Part shown: positions 29,261 through 40,621 of the stretch, in pieces
Layout of the letters: the number at the start of each line of letters is the position of its first letter
Position numbering within the stretch: position 1 is the stretch's first letter
Notes under the pieces: generated by a model
Told to the model about the DNA's origin: nothing
The model's input: only the letters and a program-made list of their open reading frames with translations
Database searches by the model: none
NCBI GenBank assembly: GCA_039704465.1
Contig: JASFAU010000019.1
Location: forward strand, 496,001-560,000
DNA: 64,000 nucleotides
Origin: Plasmodiophora brassicae
Taxonomy: Eukaryota; Endomyxa; Phytomyxea; Plasmodiophorida; Plasmodiophoridae
Reading direction: 5' to 3'
Position numbers and translations under genes: made by a program

Positions 29261-32200
29261 ATGTCGAGCGTCGTGTCGTCGCCGGTGCCGTATCGCGGAA
29301 ACGCGTCCGCCGTTGACGTCGCTGCGGTCGACGAGGACGCGTACGCGGATGGCGACGAAGTCGCCGGCGTCCTATCGGTGCGCACGGGGCCATCTGGCGA
29401 ATGGCGCCCGCGGTACGTGCGCGTTCGCCCGGGAACGCTGTCCATCTCGGCGGCCAAAGTCGTATTCCCGAACGTCGTGTGCCCCACGTTCCTGTTCGAA
29501 CTGACGCGCGCTGGTCAGGGTGGACGGGCGATTCGGACGATTGCGCTGAACGGGTGTACGGCAGCTGAGAGAGCGTCGGATTCCGCTGGCCGCCCTTTCG
29601 CGCTCAACGTCACTTCGTCGTCGTTCGGCGAACTTGTCGACCTCGCTGCAGAATCCAGTTCGGATCAGACGCGGTCTGTATACTGCAGTTGATTGCCATT
29701 TGTGTCAGGTGGTAATTGACCTGGTAGATGGCTAAAAGCGATTGCTGATGCTGTGCCGCCGGCCTCGACGGTCTCTGACGGTACGCGCTATGAACGGCTC
29801 TGCCTGACGTACATTAACACGACGATAGACATTTCCTCGAGGCTCGAAGCGGAACTAACCCGAGTGCGACTCTCTGGGTGGTGTCGTGATTTAGGGATAC
29901 CTGATCGGTCGTCGCGCTGGCGCCACCCTTCGTCACTTGTGGGCATAGCGTCGAAGGCCTGCGAGCATCTTGAGGTTACACGAATGGACGATGACCTTCA
30001 GGTCTGTCAAGACATGTACCGTCCCTCAAAACGTCGTCGTCTCTGACTAGTAGTTTCCACAGTTGACGGACGCGTCTTGCATTGCCGTTCATAACTCAGA
30101 AGATCAAATCGCCATTGGGTCGTTGTCGGGCGGTCAACGTTCACCGGGTGCGTTCCCAACTTTGCATTCGCCGTTCCCGCTCATTCATACCCTGAATAGG
30201 GGAACTTCAAATCCTGTCGTTTGGCAGTGACGGCCAGTTCGAGCAACTGCAGAGGATGGAGCAGCCCGAGGGATGCACGTCAATGGGATGGAACTCGGAT
30301 CGGCTGGTTTGCGGTACAAGCGAGGGCAACGTGCACTTCCACAGATGCGATCCTGATTCCTCGGAGCGAAACGTCCCACTCGTGGCGACGTTTTCGCACA
30401 GCAAATGGGTCAGCGGCGAGAATGCGTACCGATCTGGACCTGGCATGTGGGCACCCTCGTCGCGAATCAACTGGACCGGGATCAACTACGCCGATATCGA
30501 CCTGTTTGCTGCAATCGAGAACCACAGGATGCACATCTGGTAACGGCAGCTCGCGTGCTCTCGTTGTCTTTGAAGTCATGGTGTCTGACCAGGAACTTTG
30601 AGCGGACCGATCAGCCGGTCTTTTCTGGGAAGGCGGCGGTTTCGACAGTGTTCGCCGGCGAGTGGTCTCCTCATCAGCCAGCGCACCTGCTCGTCGGTGG
30701 TTTGAGCCGAGGGTTGAAGCTGTTCGACATCCGAATGCTTTCGAAATCCCCGGAGCGATCGGTCCCATGGAAGCATGGCAGTGCCCATGACCGTCCCATT
30801 CGTGCGCTGTCTTGGTCTCCTCTGGTTAAGCACTGGTTCGCTAGTGCATCTGACGATGCCACAGTTAAGGTGTGGGACCTGCGCATGAACAAGGTTTGAG
30901 GGTGAATTACGCGGGTTCGCATGGCCTATACCTGACCGTAGCATAGGGTCCAATTCGTGTTCTCGGGGACCACATCAACGCGGCTCTTTCCGTCGCCTGG
31001 TCGAACACGCATGCAGAGGTTCTCGTCAGCGGGTCCGCAGACTGCAGCGTGCGACTTTGGAACCTGCGGCTGTCTCCTCGTTACATCATGAACACAAGTA
31101 GGGTGCCGAGTCTGCAAACGATGCTGATGGTTTGACTGTTGCCCAGCTGAGAACCTTGAGGACTTTGTCGTCGGGACCGCGTTCTCACCGAATAATCCTC
31201 TTGCAGTGTATTCGGTTACGTCGGCGGGTCGAGTCAGTATGAGCGAAATGTTGCCGAGGTTTACAGACAAGTAAGGACTGATCAGGCATGCTTTCTCCCG
31301 TTTTCACTGCTGTCGCACAGTTTCGTGTGTCATCGATTCTCTGAGTCGGAGCCTAGAGAACGCGACGTTGAAAACTGCCTTTACTCGAGAAACCTCGGAA
31401 CCGCCTACGAGAAGCTGGCTGATTTAGCAACACAGCTATGGGCCGATCAGCAATTCGATCAGACTGCGCGTCTCCTGACCACTGTCTCAAACACCATGTT
31501 CGAATCGTGCGTGAATGAGATTCCATCGTCCCAGGACCAGCTGATTCGCGACTTATCGTACTATATGTCCCCGCTTGCTACGTCTCGAACGTTGCCGTCG
31601 TCGAAGTCCAACGCCATAATCCAGGTGCCTCCCTGTGGAATCCAGCGTATAATTTCACTAACTTCCGTTAGATACTGCGAATTCGTTTGGCGCTGCGAAA
31701 GCTCTTAGAGCAGCAATCGTTCACCGAAATTCTTTCGCTTGAAGACGACATCTGCTCGCAAATGGTTGCCAACCCGGACGCTTTCGACAGCGAAATGCTC
31801 AAGGCGATTATACAAGCCATCCTACCACACGAGTACCCTATCTTAACTTCAATTTTGATTGATGCTGTAGCCGACGTCCGCTTCTCCTTAGGTACGTTTC
31901 CGGTCTTCGTCTCGCGCTGCGCCTCGGAGAGATTCTTCGAGACCATTCGCGGTTCAGCGATTTCATTAGCATCGCATCGATGCTGCTGTCTCCCACGGTT
32001 TACGATCCTCAGCCCGAATGTCCTGACCTCGCCGTTTCCTCTGTGCTGTCAAAGAAAGCCAGCGTTACTCTTGATCGGTAACCAATCTCCTTTCCTGTCG
32101 GTGGCGCTTTGTAACAACGTGCCTTAGAGACCTCCGCAATCCCAAAGTCGTGATCCCGCAACTGGAATTGCTCATACGCGTGCACATCGTGCTGTCTAAG

Positions 32201-32979
32201 CCGGAATCCGCATCGCATCTGATTGAGGTCATGGAAGACCAGCAGGGTCCGCGCGTCATGACCAGGTCTGGCGATCTGCTCCTATTCGTCATCGAACGCT
32301 CATCATCCGGTGCCTGCCCTCAGTTCTGTCCATCGTCTATACTTCAATGCGTTGCTGCTGCACAAACACTACGACAAATTCTTCATCCTTGCAACCCTGC
32401 TGGTGCAGCAGCTGGAAGGCTATCCGTTCGCGACCGTGTTAAACCAGATGATGAACGACGTCGCGTTTCCACGGCTGAATCGATTCCTGAAGCAGGACTG
32501 TCTCGATGGCGCTAGGAAAGGAAACGGTCACCCCGCAGTATATCCATTCCCCTTAGGCGTTGCTCATCACTGACAGATAGATATATCTCCGCTTATCGCT
32601 GGGTCGCTAACGGTCATCAATATGACCCAGAACTGCTCCATGCTACCCGCGTGTCTAGAGGTAGTGCTTGGGATCCTCGTCATGGTCTGGTCGTCTGACA
32701 ATCGCGATGCAGACGTCCCTGCCTCAGAGTTTGGAGAAATTCTGCAACGAACTGGACCAGTGCATGAGGCAGCTTCCGGACGACTCCGCTGGGGCGCACG
32801 CCAGCAAAGTCATCGAGCTGGTAACCCAGATTCGTGACGCCAAGCGCACCACTGCCGTCATCTGCAAGGACGAGCTGGCAGCTTTCACCAACATGCTGAA
32901 GAAGCATTCGTCGCGAGCGCCGCAGCAGAAGGCGCCCCCAGCAAGTCCCCTCAGTGTCTCTCAGTCAAAACCGGCATAA
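29261..32979 (+). CDS. PH-WD40-helical repeat protein, 14 exons
   Basis: Exons 29261-29673, 29728-30001, 30063-30132, 30200-30539, 30593-30893, 30947-31097, 31147-31270, 31321-31624, 31672-31891, 31930-32077, 32128-32266, 32325-32526, 32577-32650 and 32713-32979. Introns are 38-67 nt and all phases agree, giving 1008 residues. The N terminus is a PH domain (GVLSVRTGPSGEWRPRYVRV to RWLKAIADAV, completed by splicing). WD40 blades follow (ILSFGSDG, KLFDIRM, FASASDDATVKVWDLRM, VLVSGSADCSVRLWNLR). The second half is alpha-helical, solenoid-like. The PH and WD40 parts could be separate genes: an ATG at 29984 (MDDDLQ) lies in frame just before the joining intron and would give a 785-residue WD40 protein. 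No family name is claimed. Confidence 0.65.
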
Positions 32980-33005
32980 AGACAGGTCCAGGAACGATCT
33001 GCGAA

Positions 33006-33980
33006 TCATCGGTCCATGTGTACGGAATGCCGATCAATGATCGCCGACACGATACGCTGCTCCAGCCGTTGCGGGTCGTCGATCAAGTCGCAGGACTGAC
33101 CCGTGACGACGTACACCTGACGGTACCGGCTGTGGAGCAGGTTGCCAATGACCACATCGCACCCGTACGTCGCAAGGGCGGACCTCGCCTTGCCCATCAG
33201 CAGGTTCTCGTCCGTCTCCAGCTTGAACGAAACCAGAAACGCGGACGGCGCCCATCGCGCTTTAACATGGCCCAGCATCTTCGGCGTCGCCTTCAGCGTC
33301 AGCGTCAGCCCCTGCGGGCTCGACTGGATCTTGTGCTCGGGCAGGTCGCTCTCGGGAATGTAGAAATCCGATACGGCGGCGGCGCACACGACGCACGCCT
33401 TCGGGCCCGCAACCGCGATGATTGAACAGATGCTCGCCAGCAGCGACAGATACTCGTGCACGTCCTGAAACTCGACTACCAGCAGCCGGGATCGATTCGA
33501 CATGTACTCCCCGGCCACGTCAGTAACCGTGGCAAGCTGCTCTGGCGAGACCGACAGCCTGCCCGGGTCCCCACTAACAGCGTCCAGGAGCTGAAAGCCC
33601 TGCAGGAACGGCACACGTCGCAGCCAAGGCTACACAAACCCGTCGAATCAGGCGATCGTCGCCACATCACGGGCCATACCGTCACCAAGCAAACCTGGAC
33701 CGACCCGCGACGCGTCAGGAACACGACGGCGTACCGCGGATCGCAGGCAATGCCTTCCGCAATGGCAGCGCCGCGCGTCCCCGTGCTGAAGTTATCGATG
33801 AACCGGACCGTGGACCGCTCCAGCGGCACGGTCGTCCCGCCGGACGTCACCAGCGCCACCCGCAATCCCTGCACCCGTCGTCGTTCAGCACGCCCGTTCC
33901 ACGCCCATCAGCCACACACCTACGCCCGCGACGACCACGTTCTCCACGAAGCGACGCACGTCCACATCGCGGTTCGCCAT
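33006..33980 (-). CDS. PPCS: Phosphopantothenate-cysteine ligase
   Basis: Exons 33980-33924, 33868-33701 and 33629-33006, with introns of 55 and 71 nt, give 282 residues. Motifs follow eukaryotic [80 protein letters not shown] and a final [10 protein letters not shown]. The enzyme joins 4'-phosphopantothenate and cysteine using a nucleotide, the second committed step of coenzyme A synthesis, in the cytosol. It has only the CoaB-type ligase, as in other eukaryotes. It is divergent from the secreted gene at 34140, about 160 bases away. Downstream products of this pathway would serve the ACP encoded at 61393. Confidence 0.92.
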
Positions 33981-34139
33981 TTGCGCCGCGGGGGTCGGCC
34001 TCGGCGGCCGTTCCCGATGTAGGTCGACTTTATATACGTCGCCCGGCGCCGCAATGAGTCACGTTCCGAGACCAGGCGCGTAACTGACCCGACGTCCCGA
34101 CGGGACGCGGTCCAGAATTCCAAACCCGGGTGGATCGCT

Positions 34140-35129
34140 ATGGAACGTTGGCTGTGCTGGTGGGTGGCGGTGCTGGCCGGCGTCGTTGTGCACGGCGCGG
34201 AGACGCTGTCGTGCGAGGACGCGTTCGACCGAGGCGTGCCGCGCGGTATGCTGTCCGAGGACGCGCCCCGGTTCGCGAAAGGGGAGTCGCATTGCCCAGA
34301 TGTGGACCGGGTTCGACAGGCGCTGAAGGGCGACGGGTCCGATGCCAGCGCGTGCGAGGCGCGCGGGTACCAGGAAGGCCTCCGGATTCAGACCGGGGCC
34401 GTCCTCGCCGTCCTCGGATGCGACCTGTCGAAGTGGAACGACTGGGCCGAGGTCGACATGCACGGCAAGGAGCGGGTCGTCGTCACCAAGACGACGACGA
34501 CGACGTCGTCGGGCAGCGATCCGTTTTCGAAGACCGTCTCGACGATCAGGCAGCAGGCGACGTCGTCCAAGTCGGATAGCGACGACGAAACCGTGACGAC
34601 GTCGACAACGGGGAAGGCGCTGTCCGATGGTGGCACCACGAAAGAGACGACTGTCATGCAGGTGCCCCTGAACGACGACGTGGATTCCCTGACGTCAAGG
34701 TGCGGGACGTTGTCATGCGTTCTCGTGTGTGTGTATCGCGCTGACCGGTGTGGGACAGATGCCCTGCGCTGGTGGGTCCCGATCTGCTGAAATCCAAAGG
34801 AGGCGAATTCGCCCAAACGCTCGTTAAGTACAGCGTGGTCGGCATCCCGACGACGGTAGCCGAATGTGCCGGTGCCGCCGAGAGCATCCAGCAAACCATC
34901 GAGGCTAGCGGGTTGGACCAGTGCGAGCTGGTGCACCTCCAGGTATGTTGTCCAATGCCGCCGCGCGCTCGTTCATATGCCCACCTCATGATCGTGGCAG
35001 GCTGCTCTCCCCGCGATCTTGTACCCGGCATGCAGAATCGACGTGCGCGCCACATCGGCCGGCATGACAGTGTCGTACGAAACGCCGACCGGCATCACAG
35101 TGCCACAAGTCATCGGCACCGCAACATAA
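34140..35129 (+). CDS. Secreted Cys-containing protein, paralogue A
   Basis: Exons 34140-34699, 34759-34942 and 35001-35129 (introns 59 and 58 nt); 290 residues. Signal peptide MERWLCWWVAVLAGVVVHGA. The first domain reads CEDAFDRGVPRGMLSEDAPRF, then CPDVDRVRQAL and CEARGYQEGLRIQTGAVLAVLGC. A Ser/Thr/Lys-rich linker follows, and the C-terminal exons carry CPALVGPDLL and PTGITVP. Paralogue B at 38549 has the same length (290), exon phases and Cys layout (EYCQQQYDEGVRVGQLPAHAPMF, CPDVQAIR). No family known. The linker differs most, as if the ends are constrained and the middle free. Function unknown; secretion is inferred from the signal peptide. Confidence 0.75.
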
Positions 35130-35548
35130 AACACGGTTCACACCGTTCCGAACAGGGGACCACCTGCTTGCCGCCTTGGACCGATGCAACGCGCGACACG
35201 GCGTCGGTGAAGGGCACACGTGCACGCGGGCGAGTGGCGCAGTCAACATGAGGAGACAGTCGCGCATCAGTCACTGCACCGTTGCAGGATTGCAGCTCGC
35301 TGCTGCCACAGTGCCGCTGGTGCCACAGTGCCGCTGCTGCCACAGTGCAGCTGCTTCCACAGTGCCGCTGCTGCCACAGTGCAGCTGCTGCCACAGTGCA
35401 GCTGCTGCCACAGTGCCGCTGCTGCCACAGTGCAGCTGCTGCCACAGTGCCGCTGCTGCCACAGTGCCGCTGCTGCCACAACGGGGTGGCCCGACCAAAA
35501 TCGGCGCGGGGGCGGCGGTCATTCGGGTTTCGGGGCTGCACGGTCAGC
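35130..35548. other. Intergenic region with minisatellite
   Basis: Between the paralogue A stop codon and the MoeA-MogA start. It holds the 17-bp minisatellite and nothing else that is supported. Confidence 0.5.
35302..35482. repeat. 17-bp minisatellite, ~11 copies
   Basis: The unit is about CTGCCACAGTGCCGCTG with C/A variants. CCACAGTG recurs every 17 bases from 35306 to 35459, and the final copy is degenerate. Since 17 is not a multiple of three, all frames read as similar low-complexity peptides, which argues against coding. It ends about 65 bases before the MoeA-MogA start codon. Confidence 0.9.
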
Positions 35549-37508
35549 ATGGGGGCATCGCCGCGTGAATCGCCGTGGCCGATGGTGGAGATGGACGACG
35601 CGATCGCGGCGGTGCTGGACGTGGCGTCGCGGAACGCGACACGCGGCGTGGAGCGCGTGGCGCTGGGCGACGCGCTCGGCCGCCGGGCGTCCGCCGACGT
35701 TCGTAGCCCGGTGGGCCTGCCGGAGTGGCCGACGTCGATGATGGACGGGTACGCTGTGGTCAGCGCGGATGGGCCCGGCGTGTACACCGTCGTTGATGAG
35801 ATCACTGCCGGTCGCGCCTCTGACGCGGCGGCGCTCCGCCCGGGTCAGGTCGCGTACATCACTACCGGAGCTGCCGTCCCGCGCGGTGCCGATGCTGTCG
35901 TCATGGTAACCGTATTTCTGTATCTGTTCAGCCTCTACGGTTTCCATTGTTTCCAGTCGACCGCTCTATTAACAGTGCGCGTGCGTTAGGTGGAGAAGAC
36001 GGCACCAGGACCGCGCCCCGGTACCGTTGAGGTCTGTGTCGCATCCGACCCCGGCACATTTGTTCGGGACGCCGCGTCCGATATGGCGGAGGGCGACCTG
36101 CTTGTCGCGCAAAGCTGTACTGTCACGGCCAGCGAAATTGCAATGCTCGCCGCCGCTGGCGTTGGACACATTGACGTGTATTCGCGGGTTCGCGTTGGCG
36201 TCGCATCGACGGGTGATGAGATTGCGCGGGGCATCGTCCGGGACAGCAACCGGCCGATGCTCATGGCAATGTTATCGCAGTTACGCTATGTTCAGGTCGT
36301 CGACTGCGGCGTCGTCGCCGACGACGAGGCATCCGTTCGGGACCTATTCGCCGACGCTGTGTCTTCTCTCGACATGCTCGTGACGACGGGTGGCGTGTCT
36401 ATGGGATCGCATGACCTCGTCAAGCCAACGCTGGGCGAACTCGGGACGGTGCACTTCGGTCGCCTGCGCATGCGCCCCGGGAAACCGACCACGTTCGCTA
36501 CGATTCCCCGGCGGTCGGCAACCGACCTGTTGGTGCTGGCTCTGCCTGGAAATCCGGTCAGCGCGTTCGTCACATGCGAACTCTTGGTGCTCCAAGCGCT
36601 TTCCGCGCTGGCGCACGGGCAGTCGCATCCAGTGAAGCTCCAGTGCCGAATCGACACGGATATCAAATGCGATCCTGAACGCATGGAATATCATCGAGCT
36701 GTCGTCCGGTGGGATCCGGCATCACGCGGGCTGGTCGCATCGAGTACCGGTCGTCAATGCAGCTCACGAATTACGAGCTTGGCTGGCGCCAATGCACTCC
36801 TGTGTGTTCCCTCGCAACGGGATCCGCTATCGTCCGGTTCGATTGTGGACGCTCTTCTCATTGGGCCAATCGAGGCGTCGCAACGCCGCCCGATTTCACC
36901 AGACGTGTCGTCGAGTTCTGAGCAAAGCAATTGCCCGCATCATCACAAGCATTCCCGCTCACAGCAGCGCGAAATTCGAGTGGCCGTCCTTACGTGCAGC
37001 GATCGGGTCTGCAATGGAGCGTACGAAGATCGAAGCGGGCCTGCTGCTGTCAAATTCCTGCAGTCGGCCACTGCAGCGAAATTCATTGTCACCGCGGCCG
37101 ATGCCGTTCCCGACGAGCTGGACGAAATTCGTTCCAGGTTGATCCAGTTCAGCAGCGGGCCAGATCCCGTCAGCGTTGTGTTCACCCTGGGCGGCACTGG
37201 CCTGAGTTCCAGGGACGTCACACCGGACGCCACTGTTTCGGTTGTGCACCGGCAGATTCCCGCAATCACCACTGCGATGCAGATCGAAGGTCGCAAGCAC
37301 ACGCCGCATGCCATTCTCAGCCGTGCTGTTGCTGGTGTTCGGGACAAAACGTAACGTTCCCTACGATACTCTGTTGTACGCGCTAACTGGGATGTTTGCA
37401 TGCAGGTTGATCGTTAACCTCGTTGGAAGCCCCTCTGGGGTCGTGGAGAACCTCGAAGCCATCGTCGAATCCATCCCGCATGCTGTTGCGCTCCTATCCG
37501 GATCATAA
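35549..37508 (+). CDS. CNX1: MoeA-MogA fusion (CNX1-type molybdopterin insertase)
   Basis: Exons 35549-35905, 35990-37350 and 37406-37508, with introns of 84 and 55 nt; 606 residues. The N-terminal half is the MoeA/E domain: WPTSMMDGYAV, ITTGAAVPRGADAVVMVE, VASTGDEIARG, VTTGGVSMGSHDLVKP, MRPGKPTTFA and LPGNPVSAFVT. A His/Ser linker leads to the MogA/G domain: AVLTCSDRVCNGAYEDRSGP, FTLGGTGLSSRDVTPDAT, and the end LIVNLVGSPSGVVENLEAI. The E-then-G order is that of plant CNX1; animal gephyrin and the fungal fusion are G-then-E. It adenylates molybdopterin (G) and inserts molybdate (E). The start could also be the ATG at 35582. Confidence 0.93.
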
Positions 37509-37562
37509 ACGTCTGTCCGCGGTCGACGGTGGGCGTCGATGACCACCGCCTTGGGGACACGT

Positions 37563-38343
37563 TCAGTTATATTGGTCAGATGTCACATCATTCAGGACGA
37601 TCGCCTCGGCAGTGGCCAGGCACGGCCCGTCCCGGTGGCGGCTCGGGTCGACGCCCGCGAAGGCCGTCGCGAGAATGTTCAACGTGTCGCCGTGCGACAC
37701 GATGATGATGGTCGACCTGGCGTGCTCCTCCTCCATCGCCCGAATAAACCGAATCGTGCGAACCAGGACGGATCCGGTACTGTGTCGCAGACACTCAGCG
37801 CCCAATTGGATCGTGCGACCGCTCGCGTACCGACCTCTCGACACCACCGCCGCCACGATGCTCGTCCCCGGAACAATTCCGTCGGTCGCGCTCCCAGACA
37901 GTCTCGTACACCGTCTGGCAAGGCGCCCCCTCGCCATCTCCAAAGTCCCGTTCGATGAGGCCGTCGTCGCTGGCGATGACGTCGGGGCGGATCCGGAGGC
38001 GCTGCGCGATGATGGCCGCGGTCTCAGCGGCGCGCTTCAACGGCGAATGCCGGATCAGGATTCGGGTCGACGCCGGCAGCGTGTGCCGGTCGAGGCGGTC
38101 GGCGGTGCGCGACACCTGCTCCCGGCCCAGGTCGGTGAGCGCGTCCTCCGGGTCGCCCGGCCGGCTGTTCACGATCCCGAGGACGTTCGCCCGGCTCTGC
38201 CCATGGCGCACGGCGACGTACCGGTTGCGCAGGCGATGCACACGGATCGTACGACGACGACGGCAGTACATGGCGGATGCCACATGCACTGCAACGGTCC
38301 CCACGATCACCGTTAACAGCGGCACCGACGACTGCCACTGCAT
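37563..38343 (-). CDS. Histidine phosphatase (phosphoglycerate mutase superfamily)
   Basis: Exons 38343-37875 and 37834-37563, joined over a 40-nt intron; 246 residues. An N-terminal hydrophobic segment (VPLLTVIVGTVAVHVASAM) before an Arg cluster suggests a membrane anchor. YVAVRHGQSRANVLGIVNSRP has the phosphorylated His of the RHG motif, IRHSPLKRAAETA the second Arg and the SPL(x)RA signature, DFGDGEGAP is a typical mid region, and IIIVSHGDTLNIL has the second catalytic His. The substrate cannot be read from sequence. It lies convergently with MoeA-MogA (54 bases apart) and divergently from paralogue B. The intron is among the shortest seen here; its ends are inferred from the family alignment. 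Confidence 0.8.
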
Positions 38344-38548
38344 GTCGACGACGCTCGTCGTTCGGCTGCACGAGGCGCGACACGGGCTAGCGCGGCCCAG
38401 TTCGGCGTCAGATCGACTGGCGGTCTACGCTCGTGGACGCCGCAAACGATGCCCCACTGAGAAAGATGTCCCTCGTTTGCGAGTGAGTCACGCGCTGTCA
38501 GAGTTCCGACCCTCCGGGGCGCTCATTCTTCAAACTTGCCCAACGCCG

Positions 38549-39534
38549 ATGACAACGTGGGCCGTTGCTGTGCTGGCGGGCGTCCTGTGCTGCAGTGCTG
38601 TGGACATATCGGAGTACTGCCAGCAGCAGTACGACGAAGGGGTGCGGGTCGGCCAGCTGCCAGCGCACGCGCCCATGTTCGTGAAAGGGCTGACGACGTG
38701 CCCGGACGTCCAGGCGATTCGCACGAGCCTCCCGAAAGGCAACGACTGCCGATCGCAAGGCGTCCGGGAGGGCAGCCGGGTGCAGACCCTCGCTGTGATC
38801 GCAACAGTTGAAGGGTGCGATCGATCCCCGCCCAACTGGCCGCAGGAGGACCTGCACGAATCCATCTTCCAGCACGCCGGCAACCGGATCAAAGGCATCT
38901 TCAAGTCCAAGCTCGCCGTATCATCGTCGTCGGCGTCCGACGCGACAGCTGAAGGAGCACCCGAGAAGGCGGGCGTCTGGGCCCGCACGAAACGTTTCTT
39001 TGGCTTTCGGAGCAAACAGGTTGCCGAGGAGCAGGCCGTCGTCGTCCAAGGCGCCGCCCAAGGTTCGCCCGCTGCCGGGGCTGGCATGATCGCGACGTCA
39101 ACTAACGGCCAGCCCGACACGTACCGTTCGTGCCTGCCGGAACGGACGCGATCACGCTAACGGGTGGCCTTGTACAGGTGCCCGTACCTGAGCAACGCCC
39201 AGCTGAAGGCGTCCTGGGAAGGCGGTCTGGTGTCCAAGTTGCTGGAGCCGTTCGCTGGCAATCGGCCGTCGTCGGTTGCGACAGACCAGTACTGCCGGGC
39301 GGCGTTCGACCAGCTGTCCAAGGCGGTCGGCGACGGGACCGTCCGGCATTTGAACCTGGGTGAGTGCTCCCTGAAGAACCTCCAGGTAAGACGTTCGTCG
39401 TGCTGACGTGCGGGCACACACGCGCTGACCGGCGGAAACAGAGAGCGCTGACGCCCGTGTACCAGGACAGGACGAATTGCGTCCAGTACGCGATCCAGCC
39501 CACGCCGACAGGCATCGCCCTGCAGCGCTTGTGA
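38549..39534 (+). CDS. Secreted Cys-containing protein, paralogue B
   Basis: Exons 38549-39120, 39178-39385 and 39442-39534 (introns 57 and 56 nt); 290 residues, identical in length to paralogue A at 34140. Signal peptide TTWAVAVLAGVLCCSA. Shared anchors with A are CPDVxxxRxxL, SRVQTLAVIATVEGCD, CPYLSNAQLK at the same splice junction, LKNLQ before the second intron, and PTPTGIAL near the end. The central linker is different (KSKLAVSSSSASDATAEGAP, KRFFGFRSK). Exon 3 encodes one more Cys (NCVQYAI). No known domain. The pair flanks the MoeA-MogA and histidine phosphatase genes. Confidence 0.75.
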
Positions 39535-39583
39535 CGACGACCGCCTGGTCGAATACAGGAGTGATGGGACGACGCAGCCGCGT

Positions 39584-40548
39584 TTATCTGATCCAGGCCG
39601 TCACGGCGACACGTTCGCGATGCGCGGGAAGGACGGCATGGTCAATAGCGCCGCTGAGGAACAGGGCCAGGCGGCCGGCGCGCGGCTCAACGTCCATGCA
39701 GCGCGACCCGTTGTCGACGACGGCGCCGCCATCCGGCGTACGACCCGGGTCGTCGTCGTCGTCCACCACGGGGACGAAGACGCGCAGCGCCCCGCCGTCG
39801 TTCGCCACGTCCCATTCGTCGTCGTTCAGGTAGCAGATCGCGGTGACGCGCCTCTGCAGGTCGTCTTCGGGGTCGTCGATCGGCAACGCGTCCCGGTGCT
39901 TCTCGTACCGGCCACCAGGCGCGTACACGGCCAGCTGGTACTCAACCTGCGAACGCGCGCGTGTCAGCGCGCGCTCGCAGACGTCGTCGTCGCGCCAGCG
40001 CTTACCGTGCCACGTAGCGCGATCAGGCGGGACAGGTCGCGACGCAGGCACTCGAGACGCGCAAGAACGGCGTCGAGCGGATCGCCGCCGCCCTGGCCGG
40101 CATGCAGCCAGGCGATGACATCGTCGCGTGCATCGTTGTCGCGGTACTCGTCCAGGGCGCCGGCGTCGCCGTCAGCGACGCCGGCGCTGCGCGCCTTCGC
40201 GATCGCAGGCCGGGCCAGCACGCCGTCCGACCTCATCGACAGCGCCGAGTGCCGCGCGGACGCGACCGTCGCACCGTCGACGAACCCGTCGATGACAACG
40301 ACACCGTCGCGGTACAGCCGGTCGGCGTCGGCGGCCGACAGCACCTGCAGGCGGTGGCGTCCCGCGCCCGGCAGGAACAGGCGACGGCAGGTCAGCAGGG
40401 GGTTCTCGTTCGCGTCCAGCAGCGCCAGCAGCTCGGCCTCGGTGACGTCGACGACGTCCGCATCGTCGTCGTCGAACGCGGAGTCGCCGGCCGCCACCGA
40501 CGCTAACACGCTCTCACTGTTGCTCGGTGCCTGCTTCGTCATCCGCAC
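39584..40548 (-). CDS. 2-oxoglutarate/Fe(II) dioxygenase (prolyl 4-hydroxylase-like)
   Basis: Exons 40548-40006 and 39946-39584, with a 59-nt intron (GTAAGC..TCGCAG); 301 residues. The catalytic core is YQLAVYAPGGRYEKHRDALP with the HxD iron pair, RRVTAICYLN, GGALRVFVP, then LFLSGAIDHAVLP with the distal His and RERVAVTAW with the 2OG-binding Arg. The N-terminal half (LSAADADRLYRDGVVVIDGFVD) fits the helical region before the jelly roll. No signal peptide or ER-retention motif, so it is probably cytosolic or nuclear rather than a collagen-type hydroxylase. Target unknown. Confidence 0.85.
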
Positions 40549-40621
40549 GTGGCGCGCAGTCCGCGAGGCGACGCGACGTAACGCGCACTACACATGCGGT
40601 ATGTAAACCCCGCGCAGATCG

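Noticed and set aside
35282..35520. Low-complexity frames across the 17-bp minisatellite as a protein
   Set aside because: A 17-bp period makes all six frames open with similar peptides, which is expected from the repeat itself.
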